NCBI RefSeq assembly: GCF_024362695.1
Contig: NC_065407.1
Coordinates: forward strand, 15,190,001 to 15,254,000
DNA from: Pectinophora gossypiella
Lineage: Eukaryota; Arthropoda; Insecta; Lepidoptera; Gelechiidae
Direction: 5' to 3'
Length of the DNA: 64,000 nt
In this document: piece by piece, positions 17,701 to 27,819 of the stretch
How the letters are laid out: each line of letters starts with the position of its first letter
Position numbering within the stretch: position 1 is the stretch's first letter
Notes under the pieces: generated by a model
The model's input: the letters and a program-made list of their open reading frames with translations, nothing else
Told to the model about the DNA's origin: nothing
Database searches by the model: none
Position numbers and translations under genes: made by a program

Positions 17701-19603
17701 TTAAGGTGAGTGGTTTTGAGATGCAAGGATTATATTCCTTTTGACTGTGACTGGTGTCCTTATCTCATCTTCCGTGTCTGAGAAAGATTCCTGCACATTC
17801 GACATCACTACGGTCTGTGCTACTGGTTTGTTAGAACTCTTTTTATTGTGACATTGGTTAAATATCTGGACTAAGCATGTGGAAGGATTATTTCGACACA
17901 GACGTTTTCTACATCTATAAAGTAAATATAACAAAAATATTATTCCTAGGACATAGCTTAACGATATATAATGAATGCCATACTTTTGCATATGAGTTGG
18001 ACTTTCGATACTATTTAATTCCTTTTCCAGGTAATCTAAATGCACACTAGCATGTAACAGTGAATCTAAGTTATCAATATTTGTAAGCTTATTATAAGGT
18101 AATTTTGACAATGTTTTGTTCAGTTTAGTCCTTTCACAACAATCATCGAGTATTATGTTAAAGTCAGAAATTGAGTTTGTTACATTGGAAATGTAGTTTT
18201 CAGTAATAGGATCAAATTGTAAAGTTTTGTGAAAAGCTTTACAGTTTTTTGGCAATTTTAAAATACCAATAGAAAACAAAATTTCATCATAACTGATAGG
18301 GTTGTTCTTACAAGTGATATGGCATTTGCCTGGTTCGGATTGGGCAAAGAGCCACCTATTATTACTTATCTTATGAAAAATATCTACATGTCCATGTAAC
18401 AATTTAACTTCACAAGAATCGGGTAAATTTTGTACTACTTCGGTGATTAAGGTTGTTTCACACGTAGGATTCGCAATTGTCGAATATACGTTCGTTAACA
18501 CGCACACGTAACACTTGCCACTGATCACTTTACACTTCTCAATATCTTTTATCGGTGAATAAAACATATGATCAGCTGTAATTGCTACATAAGAACTTGT
18601 AGGTGCAATAAGTACAAAAGTATCTGGTTTTGAAATGTCGTAAGGAACGGGTAAAGGGATTATATTAAATAGATTATAGGTTTGAGGTAAGACGAGCGGT
18701 ATCTTGATTAACATAACTATTCTGTTAAGGTGATAATAACAAACGAGTTTAGAAATGTCTAATAGCTGATGAATGTTTTGTAGAGTTAGTGATACTGCCA
18801 ACTCATGGTTTTTAGGAAGAGCATTCCTATGCTTATCTAACTCGTTATACAATTGATAAGGGCTAAGCACAGTAGGATGTAATATATTTAGCTTTGCAAA
18901 AAGGATAGCATTATTTACATCATCTATATCGAAAGATAATGTTAAAATTATAGCTTCTAAAGAATTGAATAAAGAACTTAATTGAGATTTTATTTCTAGC
19001 TTATCGTTAGAGTTACTAATCTTATTTAGCATATTATTCACGGTGTCCATATTCTTAAGTAAATTTTGTTCGTTTTCATTGACCTTAGACATAGAGTTAT
19101 TAAAATTTGAAATAGTTGACTTAATTACATGTATATTGTCTCTCATCAGGTAAGACAACTGTTTTTCGTCTGTCTGTACCTGTTCAATTGCGTCAGTGAA
19201 TTTAATCGCATCTTCATTGTCTAAAGTGCCGAAAAAGGTTTTTAGGATGGAGCCCCCAAAATCAATGAGACCTCGTTTTTGACGTCGGGGTTGTTCATCG
19301 ACAAGTAAGTATGATATAGAAGAAAATTTATTGACATCAGTTATATGTTGATTATGTAAAGCAGACAGAGAGTTATTACAGTCTGTTTTTAGCTTTGACG
19401 ATGAAAACGAATTGCAAAATAAATTTACTCTTTCGAATAAGAACTCCGCTTTATCTAAATTAGGTTTAATATGACTTATATCTAAATACGTAACGACATT
19501 CCATTCGCCGTTAGTGAATTTGACACCTAGAAGTTTGTCGAAGAAAAGTCCAGGACTATCTCGGATTTGTGAAACGAATTCACAAATAACCGGTGGTGCG
19601 GCC
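17701..19603 (-). CDS. env: Env, fusion-type envelope glycoprotein of the errantivirus-like element
   Basis: The frame is open from 19,662 to the stop at 17,701, about 650 codons, and overlaps the end of pol. No Met codon occurs before about 19,147, well inside the protein. A good splice acceptor (pyrimidine tract, then TATTCCAG, AG at 19,605-19,604) suggests translation from a spliced RNA whose start lies in an upstream exon. Conserved parts: cysteine-bearing N-terminal subunit; basic furin-type site PRRQKR (19,290-19,273); glycine/phenylalanine-rich fusion peptide right after it; and a C-terminal transmembrane span at about 17,975-17,918 followed by a short basic cytoplasmic tail. This layout is shared with errantivirus Env and baculovirus F proteins. 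No signal peptide is visible in this frame. It is intact after the acceptor. Confidence 0.9.
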
Positions 19604-19622
19604 CTGGAATAGATAGAGACGC
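19604..19622 (-). promoter_or_regulatory. Splice acceptor candidate for env RNA
   Basis: On the element strand CGTCTCTATCTATTCCAG has a pyrimidine-rich run followed by AG, within the last codons of pol and in the env open frame. Env RNAs of this group are spliced (family knowledge). The matching donor was not found with confidence. Confidence 0.55.
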
Positions 19623-19630
19623 GCGTTATG

Positions 19631-22600
19631 TTACGGTGATAAGGTTTGATCAGCTGCGAGTTTTATTTCGTCATAGTGATGACGTACATGTTTTCTATTT
19701 ATAAGTAATGTGACGGTGTGGTGTCCATTTAGCTTAATGATTTGAAAAGGACCTTTCCACACCGGTGATAAGGCTTTATTTTGTTTGTGATGGCATTTAA
19801 TGTATACCATATCGCCAATTTTATAAGTTGTAGGTTTAGTACGTGAATCATAATAGTTTTTTGAGCGTTCTTTTGAAGATATAATGTTTTCTTTAGCTTT
19901 TTGTCGGCTGTAACATAGGCGATAATTAAGGGCTCTGACGTAGTCGGTGTATGTATTATTATCTAGAGAGTCAATACTACTCGGGATATAAGGTTTAAAA
20001 CCCAGCAAAAGTTCCATAGGCGAGAATCCTGTAGTGCTATGGACGTTTGTGTTATACGCAATCATAGCGGTAGGTAAATACAGATTCCACGTGTGCTGGT
20101 TTTCTCCAATGTAAGATCTTAAATACTCTTTAAGAGTCGAGTGGCTCCTCTCTAGAGCACCACATGTTTGAGGGTGATAAGGAGATGCATATATATGCTT
20201 TATACCGAACAACTTTTCTAATTGCTTAAATACATCAGAGCAAAAGTTAGTTCCCTGATCTGTGACTATCATTTTGGGAATACCTATGTGAGATATATAC
20301 CGAACGAATAATCTGGCCGTTTCCTCGGCCGAGCATGTTTGCAATGGATAAGCCTGTGAATATTTAGTCAGGTCGTCTTGCAGTGTAAGAATGAATTTGA
20401 ACTTATGTTCGTGAGTTTCAGGGAGAGGACCGACTAAATCTAGGAAGACCTTTTCGTTAGGCCTTGTGGCAGTCGATGTTATTATCATCGGCGCACGATT
20501 CACTTGGCGCAAAGGCTTATTTATTTGACACGAGCGACAATTTTTTACATAATCATCAATATCTTGGCGCATGTTTTTCCACCAGTATTGAGATTTGATT
20601 CGATCAAACATGCGAGATACGCCGGGGTGTCCGGCTGAGACAGAATCGTGATTATCTTTTAAAATGTTTTTGACTTCACTAGGAGTAGGATATAGTATTG
20701 AATTTCGATAGATATTTACTTTGATTCCCGTATCATGGAATAGAAAAGATAGAATGTTGTAAATTTTAGTGTAAACTATTTTGTTAAAAGGATCGGAAAA
20801 ATCTGAGATTGCGAATTCCTTTTCCTCCAAATACCAGTATTTGATCATATCTCTGTATTCGCGTAAGACATTGAATATATCCTTATAAGACATTTCGTCA
20901 TAGTGATTGAGACGAATAAATAGATGAGTAAAGACATGTTTATCATTACTTGTGGAATAATAAGTGTTAAGTACACGATCGATGTCTCGGATATTTGGTT
21001 CGCTTGTGGAGGAATTGATGATTTCTGTACAGTATGGGACAGATTCATCTAAGTCAATTGACGTTGGATAAGCTATCAGTTTACACTTAGCTTTAAGTAG
21101 AGATTGATTGTGTTCTTCAATGATTGTATTGTAAGATACGTCTGGCTGACGGTTTATTTGTAAGAATTGTTCATAAGTTTCGGAAATAGAAGGACTCGGG
21201 TCATCGGACACGCGAGGTGATGAATTAGTAGAATTAGAATTAGAAGGATTACGAGTTGAATCCGGATCTCCAAAATCATTTAGAGCGTTGACAGGGCAAC
21301 GAGATAAAGCGTCTGCATTACAATTAAGTTTCCCTTGTTTATAAATTATTTCGTAGTCGTACTCCTCCAATTTTAGGCGCCACCTTATTAATCTAGAACC
21401 AGGGTCCTTGACATTAAAAAGCCATACAAGTGGCCTATGATCGGTGACGATTTTAAATTTTCGACCATATAAGTAAGGTCGGAAAGTCTTCACGCCGAAA
21501 AGGATAGCTAGAAGCTCCTTTTCTATTGTGGAGTAACTACCTTCGGCCTTGTTGAGTGTTCGAGACGCATAGGCAATGGGTTTATCCTTACCTATGTCGC
21601 CTTGCGATAACACGGCTCCGACAGCGTAGTTGGAAGCGTCGGTAGTGAGAATAAATGGTTCGTTAAAATTCGGATATTGGAGGAGGGGCGCAGATGTTAG
21701 TTTATTTTTTAGAATATCGAAAGATTGTTGTTGGTCGTATGACCATTTAAATTCTGCGTCCTTTTTAAGAAGGGAAGTTAAGGGTTTGGTGATTTTGGAG
21801 AAGTTTTCGATAAATCGTCGGTAGTAACCAACGAGGCCAAGAAAAGATTTAATGTCTTTGGCATTCCTTGGAATAGGGAAGTCTGTGACTGCCTTGATTT
21901 TATCGGGATTAGGTGACACACCTTTATCCGTGATTATATGGCCTAGATAAGCGACCTCGCGACGTAAGAATTCGCATTTATCTGGCTGTAGTTTTAGATT
22001 AAATTGACGAAGTCGGTCGAACACGAGTTTTAGTTTTTGAATGTGTGAATCGAGATCATGAGAATAGATTATGCAGTCATCGAGATAAATATAACAATGT
22101 AAACCCTGGAGCCCTGTTAGAACAGTGTTCATCAATCCTTGAAATGTTGAAGGGGCATTTTTCAGCCCGAAGGGCATACGGGTGAATTCATAATGTCCTG
22201 AAGTACCATTTGTGATGACGGTGAAGCCGGTTTTCTCAGCGTCTTCCTTTTTAAGTTTTATTTGATGGAAGCCGCTGACGAGATCAAGTGTCGTAAAATA
22301 CTTGGAGTGACCTAATTGATCGAGGATGTCCGTTATTAACGGAAGTGGATAGATCTCGGTAACGGTTGCGTCATTAAGCTTCCGATAGTCAATGACTATC
22401 CTCCACTTTTGTTTCCCTGACGCGTCCTTCTTTTTAGGGACTACCCAAACTGGAGCACTCCAAGGTCACATTGAAGGACGAATGATATTTTGTTCTAACA
22501 TTGTTTTGATTTGGCCTTCAACTTCATCCTTATGGCATTCGGGAAAACGATAGGATTTTACATGGACAGGAGCAGAGTCCTTTGTATTGATTGAATGTTC

Positions 22601-24265
22601 CAGTGCACTAGTGAAAGATAATGGTTCTCCCTCCAGATGAAAGATATCTGTGTACTGAGAACAACATTCAAGTAGACGTTTGGATTCCTCGTTATTAAGA
22701 TGATTTGCTCGTATAAGATCGAGGACTTGTTGATTCCTATCGGAATGTAAAACGTGGACATTGTAAATGTCTTTAAAATCATCTTGAGATGATATTTGTG
22801 TTGAAGACTGCTTATCATATGGAGTGAGATTCACGCGGTAATCTCGAATGATGATCTCTGATTCAGTAGTATTTAGAACAGATAAGTTAACTCGACCATT
22901 GGGCTTGAGAAGAACGATACAATTTGCAATATATACGCCGTCCGAAATAAAATGGTCAAGGACTAAACTTTCTTTAAGATTTTCGTACTCCTTTAGATCA
23001 TTAGAAATTGAGCATTCGATTATGGCTTCTGATCGCGGAGGAATGGCATATGTGGGCCGATTGAAGCGGATTGGTAGAGAATGACCTCGCATATACAAAC
23101 AGTTGCGAGAATATCTAATATCGACATCTAAAGTTTTAAGAAAGTCGTTGCCTAATATGCCATCGTAATTTAATTGAACATTGTCACTAATAGCATGAAA
23201 CTTGAAATCGAAAGTTATAGTGGAAGGATTTTCGGATGACGTAATGCAATTGAAATTGATTTGGAATGACCCTAAGGTTTCACAATATGAGTCATCATCG
23301 CTAAGTCCCTTTAATTTAATTTTTTCGTTGGATAGTGAAGGTTTATTCGTAAAGTTTGCTAGTTTAGCTATGCTGACGGTTGAACCGGTGTCGATTAAGA
23401 AACATAAAGGGTGTTCCGCATAATTTGTTTTTAATAATATATGCGGTAATGAGATTTTATGTGAAATTGTGTTTACTTTATATATAGTATTGTTTTCCGA
23501 CGAAGTAGAGATAGAACTCATAGGACCTTCACTATTTTGAGAGTTTTCAGGATTTAGCAATGGATGACTATTTTGACTCAACGAAACAGTGTCTCTCGTA
23601 ATATGAGAGGGTTGAGATTTAAGGGATGCAACATTTTTATTGCGACTCAACGAAACAGTGTCTCTCGTAATATGAGAGGGTTGAGATTTAAGGGATGCAA
23701 CATTTTTATTGCGACTCAACGAAACAGTGTCTCTCGTAATATGAGAGGGTTGAGATTTAAGGGATGCAACATTTTTATTGCGACTCAACGAAACAGTGTC
23801 TCTCGTAATATGAGAGGGTTGAGATTTAAGGGATGCAATATTTTTATTGCGACTCAACGATACAGAGTCTCTCATATGAGAGGGTTGAGATTTAAGGGGT
23901 GCAATATTTTTATTGCGACTCAACGATACAGAGTCTCTCGTATGAGAGGGTTGAGGTTTAAGGGGTGCAATATTTTTATTGCGACTCAACGATACAGAGT
24001 CTCTCGTATGAGAGGGTTGAGATTTAAGGGGTGCAATATTTTTATTGCGACTCAACGATACAGAGTCTCTCGTAAGAGAGGGTTGAGATAGAGATTTTGA
24101 ATTAGATTGGCTCTTGGATACAGTGACTCTCTTTGGAGAGTTTTGAGTACAGGCTTTAGCATAACTTAAGGAAGCAGTGACACGAGAGGATTTAGCATTT
24201 ACTTTTGTGTCTAAACGAGCAGAATTACGTCGACACGTGTCCGTAATTCTGTTTACTAGTTTAAA
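19631..24265 (-). CDS. pol: Pol polyprotein (protease, RT, RNase H, integrase) with one in-frame stop
   Basis: The frame opens at 24,265, overlapping the gag end in the -1 frame, and runs to 19,631 (about 1544 codons). It is broken only by TGA at 22,468-22,466. Order of parts: Ser-rich linker; 22/23-residue tandem repeats (24,052-23,579); aspartic protease with DTGS at 23,392-23,381 and a GILGNDFL flap-side motif; RT with the LDLVSGF palm motif and YLDD at 22,087-22,076; RNase H starting near TTDAS (about 21,640); integrase with an HHCC finger (H, H, C, C at codons 510, 517, 547, 550 counted from the Met at 22,177) and a D,D35E triad (codons 580, 640, 676). The stop lies just before the first RT motifs. 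The stop context is TGA-C, which can be leaky, but programmed read-through there is not a family trait I know. Apart from the stop, catalytic residues are all present. Confidence 0.93.
22466..22468 (-). other. In-frame TGA stop within pol
   Basis: The TGA lies between ...NIIRPSM and PWSAPVWVVPKK, which are contiguous parts of the RT N-terminus in one frame, with no frameshift. No Met follows for about 96 codons. It looks like a single nonsense substitution; sequencing error or read-through are the alternatives. Confidence 0.85.
23579..24052 (-). repeat. Coding tandem repeat (7 x 66/69 bp) in pol
   Basis: Seven units of 22 or 23 codons run in series (SRNKNxAxLKxQPSHxxRD then S/TVSL), preceded by a partial unit up to about 24,091. 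Lengths in order are 22, 22, 22, 23, 23, 23 and 23 residues. The last three units are identical by eye, so expansion is recent and local. Because units are multiples of three, pol frame is kept. Confidence 0.93.
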
Positions 24266-25188
24266 TTATCGTTATCACATAGTTCGCACGGGCCATCCGA
24301 GTTGTTATACGACTCCGGCTCCGATTGCGCTTCGTCCGCAACATGATTTATAGGAGCCGTGGGATTGTTGTTTTGATAATTAGAATTTCGTTTGGAATTA
24401 TTATGTTTTCGTTTAAAACATTCCGAAATATCATGGCCCGGGTTTTTACAATATCTACAATTTTTTTGTGATATCGAATTTTGTTGCGATGATATAGAAT
24501 TTTGATAGTTGCGTTTTGGTTTGGAGATACCTTCCGAATGAGAATGAGCTTGCTTGTTACGATTAACCTTGTACACGAGGTTTTCAAGCTTCTCTTCTTC
24601 GAGAGCTATGTTGATGGCATCGTTCAATGACCTCGGTTCTCGGCATCGAACGATTGTGCTCAATCGTGGTGATAATCCTAAATTGAACGTAAACAAGGCA
24701 AGGTCTTCGGTCATAGCGAGTCGACCGACGAGCTCCTTTTTTAGGGAAGCTGAATTGTGTATCTCCGATTGCAAGGATGTTAAGCAGCTTTCGATACGCA
24801 AAGCGAATTGTGCAACAGTTTCGTTAAATTGTTGTTTACATGATTGAAGATCTAACAACAGATGATTATAATGCTTCCTTTCTCCAAAGTTTTGGTTTAA
24901 GAATAACTTTAATTCGTCAAATGTTTCAAACACTTTGTTAGAACATGCTACCTGTGCTTTGCCTTCTAATTTAGCTATAATATATTTTAATAATATTATT
25001 TTCTGGCAAGGTGAAGCCAGATCAAGAGCATTTTGACAATTTGTCAGAAATGCGGTTAGGGTTTCTCGATCACCCTTATATGGATTAATGAAATTACAGA
25101 GAACCTGAAGAGGACAAGGTTCAGATATGAAAATTTCAGGAACCTTCTTCGAAGCTGAAGGAGTTGATGGAGGTTTGCTTTCCGCCAT
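24256..25188 (-). CDS. gag: Gag of the errantivirus-like element
   Basis: 310 residues begin at a good ATG after a leader of about 740 nt. The capsid-like central region is helix-rich and has the QFALRIESCLTSLQ type motif seen in Ty3/gypsy Gag. A single zinc knuckle CX2CX4HX4C lies at C244, C247, H252 and C257, followed by a basic Asn/Lys/Arg stretch; together these form the nucleocapsid part for RNA packaging. Many errantivirus Gags lack a zinc knuckle (recall), so its presence is worth noting. The ORF ends with TAG immediately after the slippery site. Confidence 0.92.
   Translation of the reverse strand: MAESKPPSTPSASKKVPEIFISEPCPLQVLCNFINPYKGDRETLTAFLTNCQNALDLASPCQKIILLKYIIAKLEGKAQVACSNKVFETFDELKLFLNQNFGERKHYNHLLLDLQSCKQQFNETVAQFALRIESCLTSLQSEIHNSASLKKELVGRLAMTEDLALFTFNLGLSPRLSTIVRCREPRSLNDAINIALEEEKLENLVYKVNRNKQAHSHSEGISKPKRNYQNSISSQQNSISQKNCRYCKNPGHDISECFKRKHNNSKRNSNYQNNNPTAPINHVADEAQSEPESYNNSDGPCELCDNDNLN
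24259..24265 (-). promoter_or_regulatory. -1 ribosomal frameshift site, TTTAAAC
   Basis: The element strand reads T TTA AAC TAG in the gag frame: a canonical X XXY YYZ heptamer followed at once by the gag stop. Slipping back one base enters the pol frame, which is open from exactly this point. No downstream pseudoknot was modelled. Confidence 0.88.
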
Positions 25189-25928
25189 TATAAGAGGTAA
25201 GTAAGTACGTAAGTATGTAAATAGGATTTAGGTAAGTATTAGGGTTAGATTATTATTTTGGATTATTAAGACAGGTAATATAATAGGAGATATTTAGGAA
25301 TCGACTAAGTGATACAAAATTTACAATGTTAAGATTAATTAAAAGAGAGTGGCGAAGCAATTACAGTGAATCAAATATTTTACTCACATTAACACCAGCG
25401 CGAACACCACGTTGTAAATCTTCATTTCCAGCGAAATCAGGATACGTGCAGGAAAGCGGCAGCGAGGTGACGGCGGCGGCAGCGCAGCGGCAGGAAAAAT
25501 ATATGACGGCGATCGACTGGCAGGCTTACTCTGACAGTTTTGTTGTTGACCCCAGGATGCAGTCTCGGTGGTCCACCAGCAGGCTTCTCGAAGTAAGGCT
25601 TACTGTCGTGGTTAGACCTCCAGATAGACGGCGAGTATCGGCGAGCTGATGCGGGGAAGGTAGACTGTCGCCGTTTAACCGTGATTATTAATTCGACGGT
25701 GAGTTAGAAGATTTTGAGGAGTTTGACGAAGTGACGAAAATAACTTGAGAACTTGGAAGTCACTCCGGAGTCGGGTTGGCGACGACGAGCGGACAGGAAT
25801 AGCGTATTAGTTTATAAGTTTGTAATTTCACAGACACATCACCAATGTTCCACACAATTTTATGAGATTCGTTTACGCGAACGCGTTATGGAATACCAGG
25901 AATCGACGAAGAAACGGTAAAATTCACT
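25189..25928 (-). other. 5' leader of the errantivirus-like element
   Basis: Untranslated region between the primer site and gag. It is GC-richer with (CGG)n-like runs near 25,470-25,490. GTAAGC motifs near 25,597 and 25,540 (element strand) are possible splice donors for env RNA, but I cannot choose between them. Confidence 0.6.
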
Positions 25929-25931
25929 GGT

Positions 25932-25949
25932 ATCCCACTTCTGACACCA
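25932..25949 (-). promoter_or_regulatory. Primer-binding site, tRNA-Leu-like
   Basis: The element strand TGGTGTCAGAAGTGGGAT starts one base after the 5' LTR. It is complementary to a tRNA 3' end ATCCCACTTCTGACACCA. The Leu identity is from memory of insect tRNA-Leu ends. Confidence 0.8.
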
Positions 25950-25950
25950 C

Positions 25951-26199
25951 TATTACGGGGTGGGTCAGGTGATGCTTTTTAAAAAACAATTTTATTTACG
26001 CTAAAAAGATTTATTTAAAGAAAATGTATTAGAATTATACAAAACGTAGTTGCTATCCGAATTCCAAACCCGAACTAACGATTTCCCATTGAAATGAAAC
26101 TTGATGGTTCCGGAGTCCTATTGCATTGACGTCAATGCAATAGGAATTGAGTATGCAGTTTTTATTTTATATGATTACCCTGTAATTTAATATATAACA
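25951..26199 (-). repeat. 5' LTR
   Basis: It is 249 bp and identical by eye to the 3' LTR. TATAAAA lies at 26,171-26,165. The 30-bp palindrome with TGACGTCA (26,116-26,145) lies 20-50 nt downstream of the TATA, so it is probably in or near the transcribed R region. Confidence 0.95.
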
Positions 26200-26492
26200 G
26201 TACCCTGATGATATTTGAAGCACAAATGCGTACTAGACATTGGCATCGCTTGCAGAATGAAACTTGTAGCCGTTAACGGGTTATAGAAATACACCGGCGG
26301 TCCTGACGTCAGAATAGCTAGTGTATGTACCATTTAGCGGTCATAACTTTTAAGTTCATAATGTTAGCACATGTCATCACAAAATGCGTATAATCTTTCT
26401 GCATATATTTTATTATATGTGATACTGCATAGGCGGTCCTGACGTTCACGAATAAGGGAGTTTATTTTAGGTAGGAGTATAAAGTCAAAGTA
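26200..26492. other. Flanking DNA right of the element
   Basis: It begins with the target duplication GTAC. TAGGCGGTCCTGACGT and CCGGCGGTCCTGACGTCA (near 26,295 and 26,430) are a diverged direct repeat. Nothing else is recognised. Confidence 0.5.
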
Positions 26493-26612
26493 AAGAAAGA
26501 AAGAAAGAAACATTTATTATTTGGGACACCACAGACACGGATTACATATATATACATTATAATGACATCACATCAGAAGTCAACGCACACACGAAATATT
26601 TTCTATATAAAA
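26493..26612 (-). mobile_element. LINE/SINE 3' end with (TTTC)n tail (family T)
   Basis: The minus strand ends ...AATAATAAATG then (TTTC)n. Sister copies are 53,931-54,274 (minus, with a target duplication) and 35,600-35,805 (plus, 3' end lost). Shared block: ATGTGATGTCATTATAATGT ATATATATGTAATCCGTGTC. Confidence 0.75.
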
Positions 26613-27250
26613 GAAAAAAGATATATTAAGTCAAAGTATTTATTGCACACCATATGGTAAACAGTTGTTATAAATATTATAGTACCACATATGGACCCGA
26701 TGGGTATAGCAAAAACAAACAAAAATATCAAGAAACAACATTAGACCAGAAATACAAAAAAAATAATAATTAGTACTTAACATTAAACAAACTTAATCTA
26801 AGAATAACTGAATAACGAAGGTCAACAATTAAATAGGTACTTCGTTAAGTTTTGGTACACATTTCCGAAGTACGCACAATGCTCAGAGTCTCATACTTTT
26901 ACTTCGCAATCACGTTCACGGACAAATACGTTGCGAAGTTTTAATGTGAGTTTGTTTTTGAGCTTGGCTGGTGGATTTTTATTTTTCTTTTATTGCAGTT
27001 GCGTTTTCAGTGCTGTAAGATTTAATGCTCGGTATTGTTACATCGCTATTACAACAAATGTTAAAAGAAACTTTGTAATTTATTTAATGGAACATTTGTT
27101 TTATGTTTTCGAGAGAAGTAGGCACTTGTTTTTGCTTTTGTCCATACATTTGTGAATTCGCGTGGTTTCCAAGATTTGTGTCCGATTCATGGCAATAGGC
27201 TCGTCCCTATTACATATAACTTATACATAGTTCTCAAGGAGTGGGTCTTC
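26613..27250. other. Intergenic DNA, mostly unassigned
   Basis: Positions 26,633-26,700 (AAAGTATTTATTGCACACCA) look like another LINE 3' end on the minus strand. The rest is AT-rich without gene signals. Confidence 0.4.
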
Positions 27251-27252
27251 TT

Positions 27253-27622
27253 CTATCATGTGGATTGTGAGATGGATTACCAACCCCATCAACTCTGGTG
27301 TCAGGGTTATTACTGAACCGCTATAGACCCCTGACATGACTCATGTAACGACTACGTACTTACATCAATAAGTAATGTAGCAGAGTACAAACTCTGCACA
27401 TACTGCCGGCACGTCGGGATACCATCCTCACCACCCATCGTGTCGCAGTAATAACCGGGACCAACGGCTTCACATGCCTTCCGAAACACGGATTATCTTA
27501 CTTTTTGTAAAATCAGGTGATCAGCCTGTAATATCCTAACCAAACTAGGGATCACAAATTGATTTTTGTGATTTGTCCCCACCAGGATTCGAACCCGGGA
27601 CCTCCGAATCGTGAGCCTCCGT
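27253..27622 (-). repeat. SINE family I with an internal insertion
   Basis: It has a family tail, body and part of the tRNA head (27,578-27,622). About 75 bp at 27,373-27,447 (GTAGCAGAGTACAAACTCTG CACATACTGCCGGCACG ... GTGTCGCAGTAA) interrupts the body between AAGTAA and TAACCGGG and is not seen in other copies. Confidence 0.8.
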
Positions 27623-27819
27623 TACGAAGTGGGTGATGTTCTGTTATGTTATTGTGACGTGTGAATGAAGTGGAATTCCGTGGGCTCTGCCTACCCAAAC
27701 TGGAAATAGGTGTGATTTCATATCCACTCCCTAACGGGGTAAACAGAGCCACAAGTAATTAAAGACAACTTGCAGCGCCCATCGATACGAAGTCCTAAAC
27801 TGGAAAAGTATGATACTTT

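Larger units (their letters stand above)
17308..26199 (-). mobile_element. Complete env-bearing Ty3/gypsy element (errantivirus type)
   Basis: The 8892-bp element consists of two 249-bp LTRs, a primer site, gag, pol and env in that order on the minus strand. It is flanked by the 4-bp duplication GTAC (17,304-17,307 and 26,200-26,203). The LTRs match base for base by eye, so insertion is recent on an evolutionary scale. Env with a furin-type site and fusion peptide places it with the insect errantiviruses (the gypsy/TED group). One in-frame TGA interrupts pol near the start of RT, so this copy looks non-autonomous unless the stop is read through. The target GTAC is an alternating purine/pyrimidine palindrome, as is usual for this group. 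Confidence 0.95.

Noticed and set aside
17701..19158. Env starting at the first listed codon near 19,158
   Set aside because: That codon is TTG inside the protein, downstream of the furin site and fusion peptide; the frame continues upstream to 19,662.
22466..22468. Programmed read-through of the pol TGA
   Set aside because: Known gypsy-type elements use frameshifting at gag/pol, and a stop inside the RT domain would be an odd place. A nonsense mutation is simpler, though TGA-C context keeps the alternative alive.
23564..24091. CRISPR-like array or satellite
   Set aside because: The repeats have no spacers and read through as pol codons in multiples of three; the organism is a eukaryote.
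23564..24091. 175-codon plus-strand ORF of repeated RMRGLRFKGC units
   Set aside because: It is the antisense of the pol tandem repeat and exists only because the repeat unit keeps both strands open.
25326..25649. 107-codon plus-strand ORF as a gene
   Set aside because: It lies antisense to the element's leader and has no recognisable features.
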